From positions 1 to 64,000 of the forward strand of contig NZ_JARIEF010000120.1 in NCBI RefSeq assembly GCF_029266915.1: DNA of 64,000 bases. The letters are read 5' to 3'. The notes under the pieces are model-generated. The model did no database searches, was not told the DNA's origin, and saw only the letters and a program-made list of their open reading frames with translations. This document shows positions 8,898 through 17,897 of this stretch, in pieces. The translations under genes and the position numbers were made by a program. Each line of letters starts with the position of its first letter. Position 1 is the first letter of the stretch. The stretch is from Tissierella sp. GTDB lineage: Bacteria; Bacillota; Clostridia; Tissierellales; Tissierellaceae.

Positions 8898-9175
8898 TTA
8901 TCTATCACTCACTTTATATATTTTTAAGGAATATTCTATTATTTTTATATTGTTTTTATATTGTTTTAAACCTATATTGTTTTGTATTGTTTTGTATTCT
9001 TTTTTCAAGCCCTTATATATCAGGTTCTTATATTTTATTAATAATCTTGTAGAATTTAAATTTATATAATTATATCATTTTATCTTTTTCTATATATTAT
9101 TACTATTAATTGTATCCTAATTCCCCTTTATTTCATAGTGAATTCAGCTTTGCTTGGGGAGATATATTTCTATAC
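8898..9175. other. AT-rich intergenic region with TATTGTTTT repeats
   Basis: About 280 bases without a plausible gene. Near 8945-9000 it holds several imperfect copies of TATTGTTTT/ATTGTTTTGT. It should contain the promoter of the Ntn hydrolase gene; no convincing -35/-10 pair was chosen. Confidence 0.5.
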
Positions 9176-9220
9176 AAAAACAAACCTCTCAACGGATAAA
9201 AGCCTGTCAAGAGGTTTGTT
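9176..9220 (-). terminator. Terminator of the 57-residue ORF
   Basis: CAAACCTCTTGACAGGC forms a stem with GTTGAGAGGTTTG on the minus strand, followed by T residues. It sits about 30 bases after the stop codon of the 9249-9422 gene. Confidence 0.75.
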
Positions 9221-9248
9221 ATATATTTTCTTAATTAATAATCTTATA

Positions 9249-9422
9249 TTAGTATTGAATTCCTCTACCAATATTTCCTGTATTAACTTCATTTAAAGCT
9301 TGATTAACGTCAGAATTCTTGTAGTAAAAAGTACTCTCGTAATCGTTTGAATATTTAATATCAGTTTTATTCTTTTTATTGTTCCACTGTTTTATTGTTT
9401 GAACTATTTTATTTAAACTCAT
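9249..9422 (-). CDS. Small hypothetical protein (57 aa)
   Basis: A small basic, Asn/Lys/Tyr-rich protein starting MSLNKIVQTIKQWNN. The frame runs upstream to 9452, but the ATG at 9422 has the strong site AGGAGGG about 6 bases ahead and is the likely start. It has its own terminator, which supports expression. No family recognised. The N-terminal helix could be amphipathic. Confidence 0.6.
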   Translation of the reverse strand: MSLNKIVQTIKQWNNKKNKTDIKYSNDYESTFYYKNSDVNQALNEVNTGNIGRGIQY

Positions 9423-9760
9423 TTTTAAAACCCTCCTTCTGGCTAATGCCAATTTATATTATGTAGTTGTTAAACTGTAGTTTTATTTTTATGGATCTTA
9501 TTGCTTATTGGCAATAAAATAAGAGCATCTACCTCTCATCTCTCTTCCGTAAAGAAGTATAACATGGATTAATCTAATAATCAATACGGTTTCCGAAAGA
9601 AATTAATGTTGTTATCTTGCCAATTGTGTGACTTTTCTCTACTATGAATTCAGTTTTTTTCTGTCTTTCTACTATTGGACCATTTAGGCTCTATATGCAT
9701 GTTTAAGTCAATATTATGCAAGAAATATTTAAGCAAAGCATCATTTTTCAGAGTTTTTTT
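9423..9760. other. Intergenic region ahead of an orphan plus-strand terminator
   Basis: About 340 bases with no ORF of note. It contains a small TTATTGC/GCAATAA hairpin near 9510 and ends at a plus-strand terminator that no annotated plus-strand gene uses, so a small RNA transcribed rightward is possible. Confidence 0.4.
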
Positions 9761-9805
9761 CAGTAAAATATTATAAATAAAAAATAATATTTTACTGTTT
9801 TTTTT
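9761..9805 (+). terminator. Orphan plus-strand terminator
   Basis: A perfect 14-base inverted repeat, CAGTAAAATATTAT and its complement, with a 9-base loop, followed on the plus strand by eight T. On the minus strand the hairpin is followed by A, so it does not terminate the neighbouring minus-strand hydrolase gene in the usual way. Confidence 0.65.
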
Positions 9806-9822
9806 AATATAAGTCTATAAAA

Positions 9823-11151
9823 TCATTTAAGCTCTATAATTTCAACAAAATCATATTTATCTGCTATTTCTTTTAAATCTTTTTCCTCTTCTTCCCCTTC
9901 ACCCGCTCTTAAATTATCCTCAAAGAAATTAAGAATAAACTCTCTTTGCACCTTTGAAGAAACTCTGCCGCCTAGTTTTCCTGTAAATCCAATATACTTT
10001 GTTATAGGCGAATACATGTAAGACATAGAAAAGTCTACATGGTTGGTATCGTTCATCTGTATTAAACTAGCTCGATCTGAGTTTTTTACTAGATTTATCA
10101 AGGGTTTATTGTTAGGTCCCTTGCTCCACTGCTCACTCCTTAAGAAAAGAGCAGGTATAGCTAACTTTTCATCTCTTATTTCATTTTGAATTGGTTCCAC
10201 CCATGCGTCCAGTCCAAGCAATGTTTTTATTCTAGGATCTTTTAAGCTAGCATGGACAATTCCTCCGCCTCCAGTTGAGTGGGCAAGAGCTCCTATTGAG
10301 TCTAAATCAAGCTTGCCTTTAAATATCTCATCATCTTTATTTAGCTTTTCTATATCATCTAGCACTGAAACTACGTCTTCTCCATAAGTCTTTACAAGTA
10401 GATTTGAGTTTTTGATAGCATCTTTTTTTATATCTATGGTAGTTCCATCTTCAAACTTAACTCCCTGGGAACCATAGCTATGATCTATGGATGCAGCTAT
10501 AAATCCATTTGAAGCTAGCTCTTCTGCGTAATCAGTGTGCAGCTCTCTAAATCCGCTCCAACCATGAGATATAATAACTATAGGGTATCTATCTAAGCTA
10601 GTATCTACTGGAGCTTTAAGATAGGAATTAGAGTTTATCTTACTTGTATGGTCCAGCATAAAGCTTGGCATATACATACTGCTGGCAAGTTGTCTTGTAA
10701 GGTACTTCCCGTCGTAAATCCATTTGGCTCTTTTATGGCCTTTAGTCTTTTCTGCTGGATACCAGACTTGATACTTGATTTTTCTCTTATCATTTTTATC
10801 TGCTGTATACTTCTCTTCCCTAGTTTTGTCTTGTAAGTCATAAGTTACAGTTCCTATTTTGTAGTTTCCGCTTGGTTTAGGAAGTTTTTCCATGGGAAGA
10901 ATAATGATTAAAATTATTGAGATAATTATTAGCAACAATCCAATTCCCATCATCCACTTAGATACAGGAGGATTTAAGTTTAATATATTAAAATAATTTA
11001 ATAAAATCATCACTAGATAAACTAGTCCTACAAAATAAATAGGATAATATTGCCATCTAGATTTGCCTGAGGCTATGTGAGCTACAATTCCAAGTATAAC
11101 AAACAGGCCTAAAAATTTATATTTCTCTAGTATAAGTTCCATCGATCTCAT
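9823..11151 (-). CDS. Membrane-anchored PAF-acetylhydrolase-like alpha/beta hydrolase
   Basis: 442 residues. Three hydrophobic segments lie in the first 90 residues, followed by an alpha/beta hydrolase domain similar to platelet-activating-factor acetylhydrolase isoform II: the oxyanion-region IISHGWSGFRELHTDY, nucleophile elbow AHSTGGG, acid LGLDAWVEP, and the catalytic His in NDTNHVDFS. This predicts an esterase or phospholipase A2-like activity at the membrane. A Glu-rich tail (GEGEEEEKD) ends the protein. The start ATG at 11151 has a weak GAAG site; ATG at codon 4 is an alternative. Single gene. Confidence 0.82.
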   Translation of the reverse strand: MRSMELILEKYKFLGLFVILGIVAHIASGKSRWQYYPIYFVGLVYLVMILLNYFNILNLNPPVSKWMMGIGLLLIIISIILIIILPMEKLPKPSGNYKIGTVTYDLQDKTREEKYTADKNDKRKIKYQVWYPAEKTKGHKRAKWIYDGKYLTRQLASSMYMPSFMLDHTSKINSNSYLKAPVDTSLDRYPIVIISHGWSGFRELHTDYAEELASNGFIAASIDHSYGSQGVKFEDGTTIDIKKDAIKNSNLLVKTYGEDVVSVLDDIEKLNKDDEIFKGKLDLDSIGALAHSTGGGGIVHASLKDPRIKTLLGLDAWVEPIQNEIRDEKLAIPALFLRSEQWSKGPNNKPLINLVKNSDRASLIQMNDTNHVDFSMSYMYSPITKYIGFTGKLGGRVSSKVQREFILNFFEDNLRAGEGEEEEKDLKEIADKYDFVEIIELK

Positions 11152-11225
11152 CTTCTTACATCCCTTCTTATAAATAATCTATCTACTTACTACCCTTTTA
11201 TTATTTTTTCTAATTTATATTTCAC

Positions 11226-11268
11226 AAAAAAAGGATCTATGACATGTGAATATCCATAAATCCTTTTT
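11226..11268 (-). terminator. Terminator of the YtxH-like gene
   Basis: AAAAAGGATTTATG pairs with CATAGATCCTTTTTTT on the minus strand. It lies directly after the stop of the 11286-11567 gene. Confidence 0.8.
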
Positions 11269-11285
11269 ACTAAACTATTATTTTA

Positions 11286-11567
11286 TTAGACTTCTTCTGC
11301 TTTAAGAAGATCTTCTTCCTCTTCTTCCTCTTGATCTCTTAGAGTAAAGTTTTCATAAACTTCATACTCATCTAATTCTTCATATTCATCTTCATGCTCT
11401 TCAAGTTTCTTCTTTCCATATATAACTCCCGCTGTAACTAAAACTCCTACTGCCGCTCCTATTGTAAAGCCCATTTTAAATCCTACTTCCCAACCTTTTT
11501 TGCCGCCCATGCCAGCTCCTATAATAGAGCCACCAGCTGCTGCAGCTATAGTACTTTTTATATTCAT
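11286..11567 (-). CDS. Small glycine-zipper / YtxH-like membrane protein
   Basis: About 93 residues: an N-terminal Gly/Ala-rich hydrophobic stretch (AAAAGGSIIGAGMGGKKG, then GFTIGAAVGVLVTAG) that could form a membrane hairpin, then a strongly acidic tail (LEEHEDEYEELDEYEVYE and EEEEEED). This is the general layout of YtxH-like stress/envelope proteins, but no firm family is claimed. The ATG at 11567 follows GAGGTGATAAAG; a GTG three codons earlier is also possible. It lies 39 bases downstream of the LapA-like gene and likely shares its transcript. Confidence 0.65.
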   Translation of the reverse strand: MNIKSTIAAAAGGSIIGAGMGGKKGWEVGFKMGFTIGAAVGVLVTAGVIYGKKKLEEHEDEYEELDEYEVYENFTLRDQEEEEEEDLLKAEEV

Positions 11568-11605
11568 CTTTATCACCTCATCTCCTCTATACCCTTTTTT
11601 TAAAA

Positions 11606-11980
11606 TTAGAATTGCTCAAGTTCATTTTTTCCTATCTTATCAGCAATCCGCATAGTATCTTTTATTTCCTTAGCTTCCATATATTCATCTTTTTCTTCTA
11701 TTACTTTTTCTAAACGATATATTTCAGCTTGAAGACTTTCTTTTTCAATTTCTTTCTCTGCTTCTACTTGTTTTATATTCTTTTTAAGCGAATGCTGACG
11801 TATGCCACCAAATATACTGGCAATAATAGCTCCCAAGAGAACACATATAAATATAACTATAGCTTGAGACAACTCTACTTCTGCAAATACAAAATTAATA
11901 GGAACAACTGCATTATTACTTATTGCAAATATACCAATTATAATAGCTAAAACAAGTATAAAAATAAATCCTTTTTGCAT
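11606..11980 (-). CDS. LapA-domain (DUF1049) membrane protein
   Basis: About 124 residues: two transmembrane helices (GFIFILVLAIIIGIFAIS and AIVIFICVLLGAIIASIFGG) linked by a short NNAVVPINFVF loop, then a coiled-coil C-terminus rich in Lys/Glu. This is the LapA-like DUF1049 architecture, seen widely in bacteria of both envelope types. The frame opens earlier (12049), but TAGGAGGGATTAGG precedes the ATG at 11980. Function in Gram-positives is unknown. Confidence 0.8.
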   Translation of the reverse strand: MQKGFIFILVLAIIIGIFAISNNAVVPINFVFAEVELSQAIVIFICVLLGAIIASIFGGIRQHSLKKNIKQVEAEKEIEKESLQAEIYRLEKVIEEKDEYMEAKEIKDTMRIADKIGKNELEQF

Positions 11981-12074
11981 CCTAATCCCTCCTATGGTAT
12001 TTTTATCTATTATAGTGAATAATACCCTGAGCTTTGAGTTTCCAACCACTTCTCCTTAAATCTAATCCTGTCTA

Positions 12075-12815
12075 TTATTCCTTCCACTCATCGTGAATTT
12101 TCCATTTTTTATTTCTGCTATTATACTCTAAATAGATTTTCATATTTGTAAACCATTTCTTTCTTTTAAGAACATCATATATGGCATCATAATTATAATT
12201 TTTTCCTAATTTATAGATATCTAGAAAGGTTTTTCCGTCATAAAACTCAATACTTTCAAAATCAAATAAAATTCCATCTCTCGAATGTTCAAATATATAA
12301 TCTACTATCTCTTCTGGCAAAGCTTCCATATGCTTTTTTCTGCCTCTCATGGCATCTAAGATTTTACCATGCATTACAGGCTTATAGTCATTTATATTCT
12401 TCATAAATATTTTGCTATAAAAATCATCATCATGGGCTGTATACACATACTTATTATTCAGCCATTTCATATTTGCTTCTTTTAAAGGTTGGAACATATG
12501 ACCTAGATATAATAGTTCAGCTAATTCCATCTTATTCATATTTTCTATCCTTTTTATATCATCATAATCCACCCAACAAAAATCACCATAATCATATACA
12601 TCATCATTTATAAGTTCCTTCATATTATCAGCGTCTACATAATCCAAGTATATATCATTATTCCATTTGCCATCTCCAAAAAAAGCCTTTAGAAGAAGTA
12701 TATTCTCGGGCTTATCTACTATGAACTTCATAAAATCAAAAAATGTAGCTCCACAAGCAAAAACTTCATTTTTTTCAAAATCGGAGACCATATAATAAAA
12801 ATTTCTTAGTTTCAT
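12075..12815 (-). CDS. Conserved hypothetical protein of clostridial type
   Basis: About 246 residues, soluble, rich in aromatic and acidic residues (MKLRNFYYMVSDFEK, DDVYDYGDFCWVDYDDI, AELLYLGHMFQPL, YVYTAHDDDFYSKIF). I recognise the pattern as a family common in Clostridia and often mislabelled as an oxalate:formate antiporter; it has no membrane helices, so that label is wrong. The ATG at 12815 follows GGAGGGACAGTT; the upstream Met at 12830 overlaps that site. No function proposed. Confidence 0.7.
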   Translation of the reverse strand: MKLRNFYYMVSDFEKNEVFACGATFFDFMKFIVDKPENILLLKAFFGDGKWNNDIYLDYVDADNMKELINDDVYDYGDFCWVDYDDIKRIENMNKMELAELLYLGHMFQPLKEANMKWLNNKYVYTAHDDDFYSKIFMKNINDYKPVMHGKILDAMRGRKKHMEALPEEIVDYIFEHSRDGILFDFESIEFYDGKTFLDIYKLGKNYNYDAIYDVLKRKKWFTNMKIYLEYNSRNKKWKIHDEWKE

Positions 12816-13057
12816 AACTGTCCCTCCCATCTATAGTTTTTGATATTATTTAATTCCAATTTTATCCTATTTTCGTATAATATGCTATTTTTATAATTTT
12901 TTTATTAACTTTATTATTTAACATTGGCATTGATCATATTACTATGATTATATAAAAATAAAATATTTATCTCTCATTAAATATTTCACTTAAAGAATAT
13001 AATATGCTATTATTAAAGGTGCTTAAAATTTAAAATTAATTAATTGGAAGTGATTTC

Positions 13058-14425
13058 TTGGAAAACAAAAACAATTTAAACTATTATAGAAGTCAAACTA
13101 TAAAACTGACCATACCAGTCTTTCTAGAACTTCTTATAAGCAGCCTCTTTGGAATGGTAGATATGATGATGGTGGGTAACAGCGGCGTCCCAAGCATAGC
13201 TACGCCTTCAATAGCTGCAACTGGTATAACTAATCAAGTGATGTTTATAGGTATCGCTATGGCTCAAGCTATGAGCGCTGGAGGCACGGCTATGATTTCT
13301 AGATATTATGGTGCTGGCGAAGAAGAAAAGATTCCAAATGTAGTAAAACATCTTCTTGTTTTAATGGTTATAATATTAATCATTCCCTTTGTTACTATAA
13401 ATCAGCTTATACCCGAGAGTATAATGCGGTTTATCGGAGCTGAGCAAGATACTATTAGAATAGGACTTAATTATTTTAAAATTATAATATTTGGATTTAT
13501 ATTTCAATCTCTTAACCTATCTATATTTGCATCTATGAGGGGAGCTGGAGATACTAGAACGCCCATGCTTATAAATATATTTGTTAACCTTTTAAACGTA
13601 ATTGGAAACTATATCTTGATCTTTGGTAAGATGGGATTTCCAGCTCTTGGAGTTACAGGAGCTGGTATATCTACTTCACTTTCCCATGTAATAGCCTTTC
13701 TTATCTTGATAGTGATGCTTTTAAATAAGAAACATCTAGTTAAACTAGACCTTAATCGTGGATTTAAATTTAACAAACCTATCATGCAAAACTTATTTAA
13801 AGTTGGAGGCCCTGCGGCTCTTGAACAGGTAGGTTTTAGAGTAGGAGTTGTAATGTTTATCAGAATAGTTTCAGGTCTTGGAACTGTAGCTTACGCAACG
13901 CACCAAATTGCATCAAACATAATCAGTCTATCCTTTGCTCCCGGACAAGCCTTTGGTATAGCGGCCTCTACTTTAGTTGGTAAATCTCTTGGTCAAAAAA
14001 GAGTAGACCGAGCCGATACTTTTATTAAAGAAACCAATAGATTAGCCCTAATATCATCTGCCTTTTTTGCAGCTATATTTTTCTTCTTTGGGCCCACCCT
14101 GGTAGGACTATATACAGACGATCCAAGTGTAATAGCAATTTCAGGCAACATTATGAAGATAATAGCCCTTATTCAACCCTTTCAGGCATCTGCATTTGCA
14201 ATCTCAGGAGGTCTAAGGGGGGCAGGAGACACGGTATCTACTTTGATAGTCACTATCATAGGGGTCTTTGTTATAAGGCTTGGTATAGCTTATGTGCTGA
14301 TAAATATATTAAACTGGGGACTGGTAGGAGCTTGGATTGCTATGCTCTCTGACCAGATAATCAGATGGATCGGTATAACAATAAGGTATCGAACCGGCAA
14401 ATGGAAAATGATTAAATTAAACTAA
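13058..14425 (+). CDS. MATE family efflux transporter (second of three)
   Basis: A 455-residue MATE exporter of the NorM/DinF-like type: TIPVFLELLISSLFGMVDMMMVG at the N-terminus, SMRGAGDTRTPM near 165, KVGGPAALEQVGFRVG near 250 and GGLRGAGDTVSTL near 390. It differs clearly from the other two MATE proteins here. The start is a TTG at 13058 behind GGAAGTGAT. The next gene, a small selenoprotein, begins 17 bases after its stop behind its own GAAGGTGATC site, so the two are probably one transcript ending at the 14753 terminator. Confidence 0.9.
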   Translation: MENKNNLNYYRSQTIKLTIPVFLELLISSLFGMVDMMMVGNSGVPSIATPSIAATGITNQVMFIGIAMAQAMSAGGTAMISRYYGAGEEEKIPNVVKHLLVLMVIILIIPFVTINQLIPESIMRFIGAEQDTIRIGLNYFKIIIFGFIFQSLNLSIFASMRGAGDTRTPMLINIFVNLLNVIGNYILIFGKMGFPALGVTGAGISTSLSHVIAFLILIVMLLNKKHLVKLDLNRGFKFNKPIMQNLFKVGGPAALEQVGFRVGVVMFIRIVSGLGTVAYATHQIASNIISLSFAPGQAFGIAASTLVGKSLGQKRVDRADTFIKETNRLALISSAFFAAIFFFFGPTLVGLYTDDPSVIAISGNIMKIIALIQPFQASAFAISGGLRGAGDTVSTLIVTIIGVFVIRLGIAYVLINILNWGLVGAWIAMLSDQIIRWIGITIRYRTGKWKMIKLN

Positions 14426-14442
14426 AATAAGAAGGTGATCTT

Positions 14443-14736
14443 TTGAATATTGTTATTAACTCTGATGTACAAAGTTATCTTAGAAATATGGGCAGTAAAA
14501 ATATTACTATCTATCGTGAAATGATGAGCGGTTGCTGAGGCTGCCAGCATGAGATATTTGTAAATCTCAAGGAGCCAGTGGTTCCTACTGAATATAGAAA
14601 GCATGAAATAGAAGGCATAAATATTTATCTCTACAAAGATGCGGTGATCAAGAATGATCTAATAGAGATAAGCCTTGCAAAATCTGCATCTGATTTTGCA
14701 AATAAAGATTTTGATATAACTGGATTGGAAATATAG
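14443..14736 (+). CDS. Small selenoprotein with Cys-Sec-Gly-Cys motif (CC/Se-motif family)
   Basis: TTG start at 14443, 5 bases after AAGGTG. The frame runs 97 residues to TAG at 14734 with a single in-frame TGA at 14536-14538 (codon 32). Around it the protein reads EMMSGC-U-GCQHEI, a Cys/Sec/Cys cluster in a HesB/IscA-like small domain. Coding continues for 65 residues after the TGA with no other stop, and a hairpin follows the TGA immediately. I recall an NCBI family called CC/Se motif (seleno)protein with this layout. Redox or metal binding is likely; the actual role is unknown. Ordinary gene callers truncate or miss it. Co-transcribed with the MATE gene. Confidence 0.82.
14536..14576 (+). 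promoter_or_regulatory. Putative bacterial SECIS element of the small selenoprotein
   Basis: Directly after the TGA, GGCT (14539-14542) can pair with AGCC (14573-14576), and inside it GAGAT pairs with ATCTC around an AT/G-rich loop. Position and size fit a SelB-binding hairpin. Folding was judged by eye. Confidence 0.6.
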
Positions 14737-14752
14737 AATATTATTTTAAGAT

Positions 14753-14790
14753 AAAAAACCTGATCAAGTAGGAGCTGATCAGGTTTTTTT
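14753..14790 (+). terminator. Terminator after the small selenoprotein
   Basis: AAAAAACCTGATCA pairs with TGATCAGGTTTTTT around a 9-base loop; it can also act on the minus strand for the DUF4153 gene. Confidence 0.9.
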
Positions 14791-14911
14791 ATACTCATGC
14801 TTCCTTAAATTATTTCTCTATCTAATATCCTATCTGTTAATCTTAGTTCCCTATAAATTACTTTCTCTATAAGGTGTTTTATTGCTAATTTATCTTATTC
14901 TTAAGGCTGTC

Positions 14912-16750
14912 TTATTCCTTCTCTCTAACATAGATTCCTTGGAAATCTAGATAGTATTCTTTTTTATTTTTATTTTGATCATTGATATTTATATTAGAAA
15001 ATACAAGAAGGATGGCAATATTTTCATCTTCTAAAACCTTACTCATATCTTCAAATGGAAGTTCAATCTGCTCTCTTTCTTCTAAAGGATATTTTAATAA
15101 GAGCTCTTCTATATATTGGCTTAGATTTTCTTCTATTATCTCCTCGCCATTAAGCTTTACTAAGACTGTTGGAAGACCTGTTGATTCATTTGTAATGTTT
15201 ATTTCATAGCTTCCAGCTTTTCCTTCAAACTTGTCTGCGGTATCATTTTGCTCATTAGGCCTTATATTCAAGCTCAAATTATATCCACTTATATCTATTG
15301 GACCTTCTTTAAGATTAAGATTAGTTGAAAAATACTCTCCTTCATTACCATCATACACTCCATAAGTTTTTTCAAAACCAAATGTATCTCTGAAGACTTC
15401 CTCATCATTTAAATTTCCTTTAAACCAAGCCGGAGTGTTTTTCTTTTGGGAGGACCATATAAAATCTACAGAATTTGTAATCTCTCCTCTTTTCTTATAC
15501 TCAATCTCTCCATCTTTAGCTTGTATCTTATTATCTACTAGTAGACCTTGATCGTTTAGTATATCCTCCAGTCTGTTTACCTGAGAATTAAAAGTTATAT
15601 CCCTATAGCCAACAATTGGAAGTACATATATTGCAGCTAGAACCATTGCTGCTATTGCTATTTTCCTGTAGGATTTATCCTTTAATACTATCAAGAGCAA
15701 GACGGAGATCATTGCAAATATCCAAATCATAAGGAAAGAATACTCGGCAGTTTTTAAACCAAATTTATTGATCTGCTCAAACAAGGCCCAAGCTTCAAAT
15801 ATCAAAATTAATATTCCCGCAAATGGATATGCTCTTTTATAAAACTCTGCTAATTTACTATGATGATTTGCTACCATTATATGAATCCATATACCTATAA
15901 TTACATAGGATGATGCTATGCCTGATAGTTGATTAAAAGAAACATCCACTCCTTTTAAGACCACTCTTAGCGACCATATCAAAAGAACTACTGTCAGAGC
16001 CATCAATATAGGTACTAGGATATATTCAAAAAGTACATATATAAATCTAGGTTGTTCTTCTATTCTTTCAACTTCTTCTTTATTTTCTATGGGTTTGAAA
16101 CTTGGAAAATATCCTAAAAATATAGTGTAAGTCAAAAATCCAACTATTACTCCTATATATTCATAGATACTAGGATTTAAAGCTCTATATACCAAGGCCT
16201 GGAATGCCCCTACTACTCCAGATGTTCCTATCATTATTACAAATCCATAGATAGCTGAAATTATAAAAGCTCTATGAGTGATAAAAAATGCATCACTAAA
16301 ACTATCCACCCATTTAGCTTTTGAAACTATATATATAAATGCTACTATAGATATAAACACTCCGGAGCTCACCCTTGCCATTGCAATATCTGATACCTGG
16401 GACACTCCATCTATCCCAACTATTCTGCCGTAAAAATATACAAGTAGGAAAGTTATTATAGCTACGACAAGGCCAGATATATTGGCTATTAAAAATGATG
16501 ACTTTTGCTTGCTATATCTAACCTCTGCTAGGGCTACAGCCGCCATAGAAAATACGGCACCTAGTAGGAAGGATATTTGTAGGCTATTAAGCAATAAACT
16601 ATAGGAATCTACTGCTTCCCACCCCACTCTTATCCTTACTATTGCAGTTATACTTATAATAATAGCACTTAAAATAGCTGCTGGAAATCTAGAAAAGGAT
16701 CGCCCAGCCCCTTTAAATATTTTTTCTATTGTAAATCGTAAATTATCCAT
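14912..16750 (-). CDS. DUF4153 polytopic membrane protein
   Basis: About 612 residues. Roughly the first 400 are hydrophobic, with 11-13 predicted membrane segments; residues beyond about 420 form a soluble, probably extracytoplasmic domain (YRDITFNSQVNRLEDILNDQ, GNEGEYFSTNLNLKEG). The arrangement and the SAKWVDSFSDAFFITHRAF block fit the DUF4153 family, which has no assigned function. The start is the ATG at 16750 (MDNLRFTIEKIF) behind GAGGAGTTGAAATT; the frame is open upstream to 16825 but without such a site. Single gene. Confidence 0.8.
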   Translation of the reverse strand: MDNLRFTIEKIFKGAGRSFSRFPAAILSAIIISITAIVRIRVGWEAVDSYSLLLNSLQISFLLGAVFSMAAVALAEVRYSKQKSSFLIANISGLVVAIITFLLVYFYGRIVGIDGVSQVSDIAMARVSSGVFISIVAFIYIVSKAKWVDSFSDAFFITHRAFIISAIYGFVIMIGTSGVVGAFQALVYRALNPSIYEYIGVIVGFLTYTIFLGYFPSFKPIENKEEVERIEEQPRFIYVLFEYILVPILMALTVVLLIWSLRVVLKGVDVSFNQLSGIASSYVIIGIWIHIMVANHHSKLAEFYKRAYPFAGILILIFEAWALFEQINKFGLKTAEYSFLMIWIFAMISVLLLIVLKDKSYRKIAIAAMVLAAIYVLPIVGYRDITFNSQVNRLEDILNDQGLLVDNKIQAKDGEIEYKKRGEITNSVDFIWSSQKKNTPAWFKGNLNDEEVFRDTFGFEKTYGVYDGNEGEYFSTNLNLKEGPIDISGYNLSLNIRPNEQNDTADKFEGKAGSYEINITNESTGLPTVLVKLNGEEIIEENLSQYIEELLLKYPLEEREQIELPFEDMSKVLEDENIAILLVFSNININDQNKNKKEYYLDFQGIYVREKE

Positions 16751-16991
16751 AATTTCAACTCCTCTCATTATGCAGTTAAGTTCCTTATAGATATTATACC
16801 CCCATATAGGATAATATCTTCCCAAGCTATAATATTTAAAAATATATTTATAGTTTAGCTAATATCCCTAATATGTCATAGTAAATAAACTAGAAGTATA
16901 GATAGATTAATGATAAAATAGAACTATAAAGACTAAATGATAATAAATTTTATATTATGAATAATTATCTCGAGATTGAAAGGAGAGTATT

Positions 16992-17741
16992 ATGGATAAG
17001 AAAGATATTAGAAAATCTATCAATGACTTTTACGATGAGGTAGCTGGAGAAGAAGTAAAGGTTAAAGGTGATATAGATAAGTTAAATAAATCTCTTGGCT
17101 ATTCCAAGGAAGACTTAGAGAATATACCAGAAGAAGCCCAGTTAGGTCTTGGATGTGGTAATCCTCAAGAACAAGGACAACCGAGCCCTGGAGAAGTTGT
17201 AGCAGATCTAGGTTCAGGACGAGGAATGGACTCATTTTTAGCTTCAAAAGCTGTCGGAGAATCAGGCCGAGTTATAGGAATTGATAATAATTATAAGATG
17301 CTTGAAAAAGCTAGAGAAATAGCTCATAAGAAGAATTTTACCAATACCGAGTTTAGACTAGGCGAGATAGAATATATACCTATTGCTGACAATCAGTTAG
17401 ATTTATTGATGTCAAACTGTGTAATCAACCTGTCTACAGATAAGTCACAAGTTTATAGAGAGATATACAGAAGCTTAAAACCTGGTGGAAGAATAAGTAT
17501 TTCAGATATAGTATTAAAAGAAGAACTTCCAGAGGAAATAAAGGCAGATCCAAATGTTCACGGAACTTGAGTCGGCGGTGCGATCTCTCTTGAAGAGATA
17601 AAGACAATGCTTGAGTCCACTGGATTTAAAGATATAACCATAGTAATGGATCCAGTAACTGATGAATATGCAAGAAAATGGGGCTATGGCCTTGAGATAA
17701 AAAGATTTATTGCCAGCGCAGCAATTTTAGCTTATAAATAA
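16992..17741 (+). CDS. arsM: Arsenite S-adenosylmethionine methyltransferase, selenocysteine form
   Basis: 249 residues when the in-frame TGA at 17568-17570 is read as Sec193. The SAM-binding motif VADLGSGRGMDS (near 74), LGLGCGNP with the first conserved Cys, SNCVINLS with the second, and LKPGGRISISDIV are those of ArsM. The next conserved Cys, normally CVxGA, is here U-VGGA; the frame continues 56 residues to TAA with the expected EYARKWGYG tail. ArsM methylates As(III) to volatile or less toxic species using three cysteines to hold arsenic. ATG preceded by AAAGGAGAGTATT. No arsR/arsB neighbours. Reading the TGA as a stop would remove the arsenic-binding end of the enzyme. Confidence 0.88.
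17568..17605 (+). promoter_or_regulatory. Putative SECIS hairpin in arsM
   Basis: ATCTCT (17583-17588) pairs perfectly with AGAGAT (17594-17599) around a 5-base loop, 12 bases after the TGA. This is the distance expected for a bacterial SECIS. Judged by eye. Confidence 0.6.
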
Positions 17742-17742
17742 T

Positions 17743-17777
17743 AAAACCTTGGAATTATTCATAATTCCAAGGTTTTT
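17743..17777. terminator. Terminator between arsM and the TPR gene
   Basis: AAAACCTTGGAATTAT and its near-perfect complement around a 2-base centre, followed by T on the plus strand and, read the other way, also by T; bidirectional. Confidence 0.9.
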
Positions 17778-17897
17778 CTAGTTTTACTTGCATTTTTTAA
17801 TAATTTTATTTTTGTTTTTCTACTGGTTTATTTATATTTACTTGCCAGTTTTCTTCTAACTTTATTTTAGCAGATTGGTTCTCCATCTTCATGCTAA

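Noticed and set aside
14422-14604. Minus-strand ORF of 60 codons over the small selenoprotein
   Set aside because: Shadow of the UGA-containing gene; no ribosome site and no terminator in that direction.
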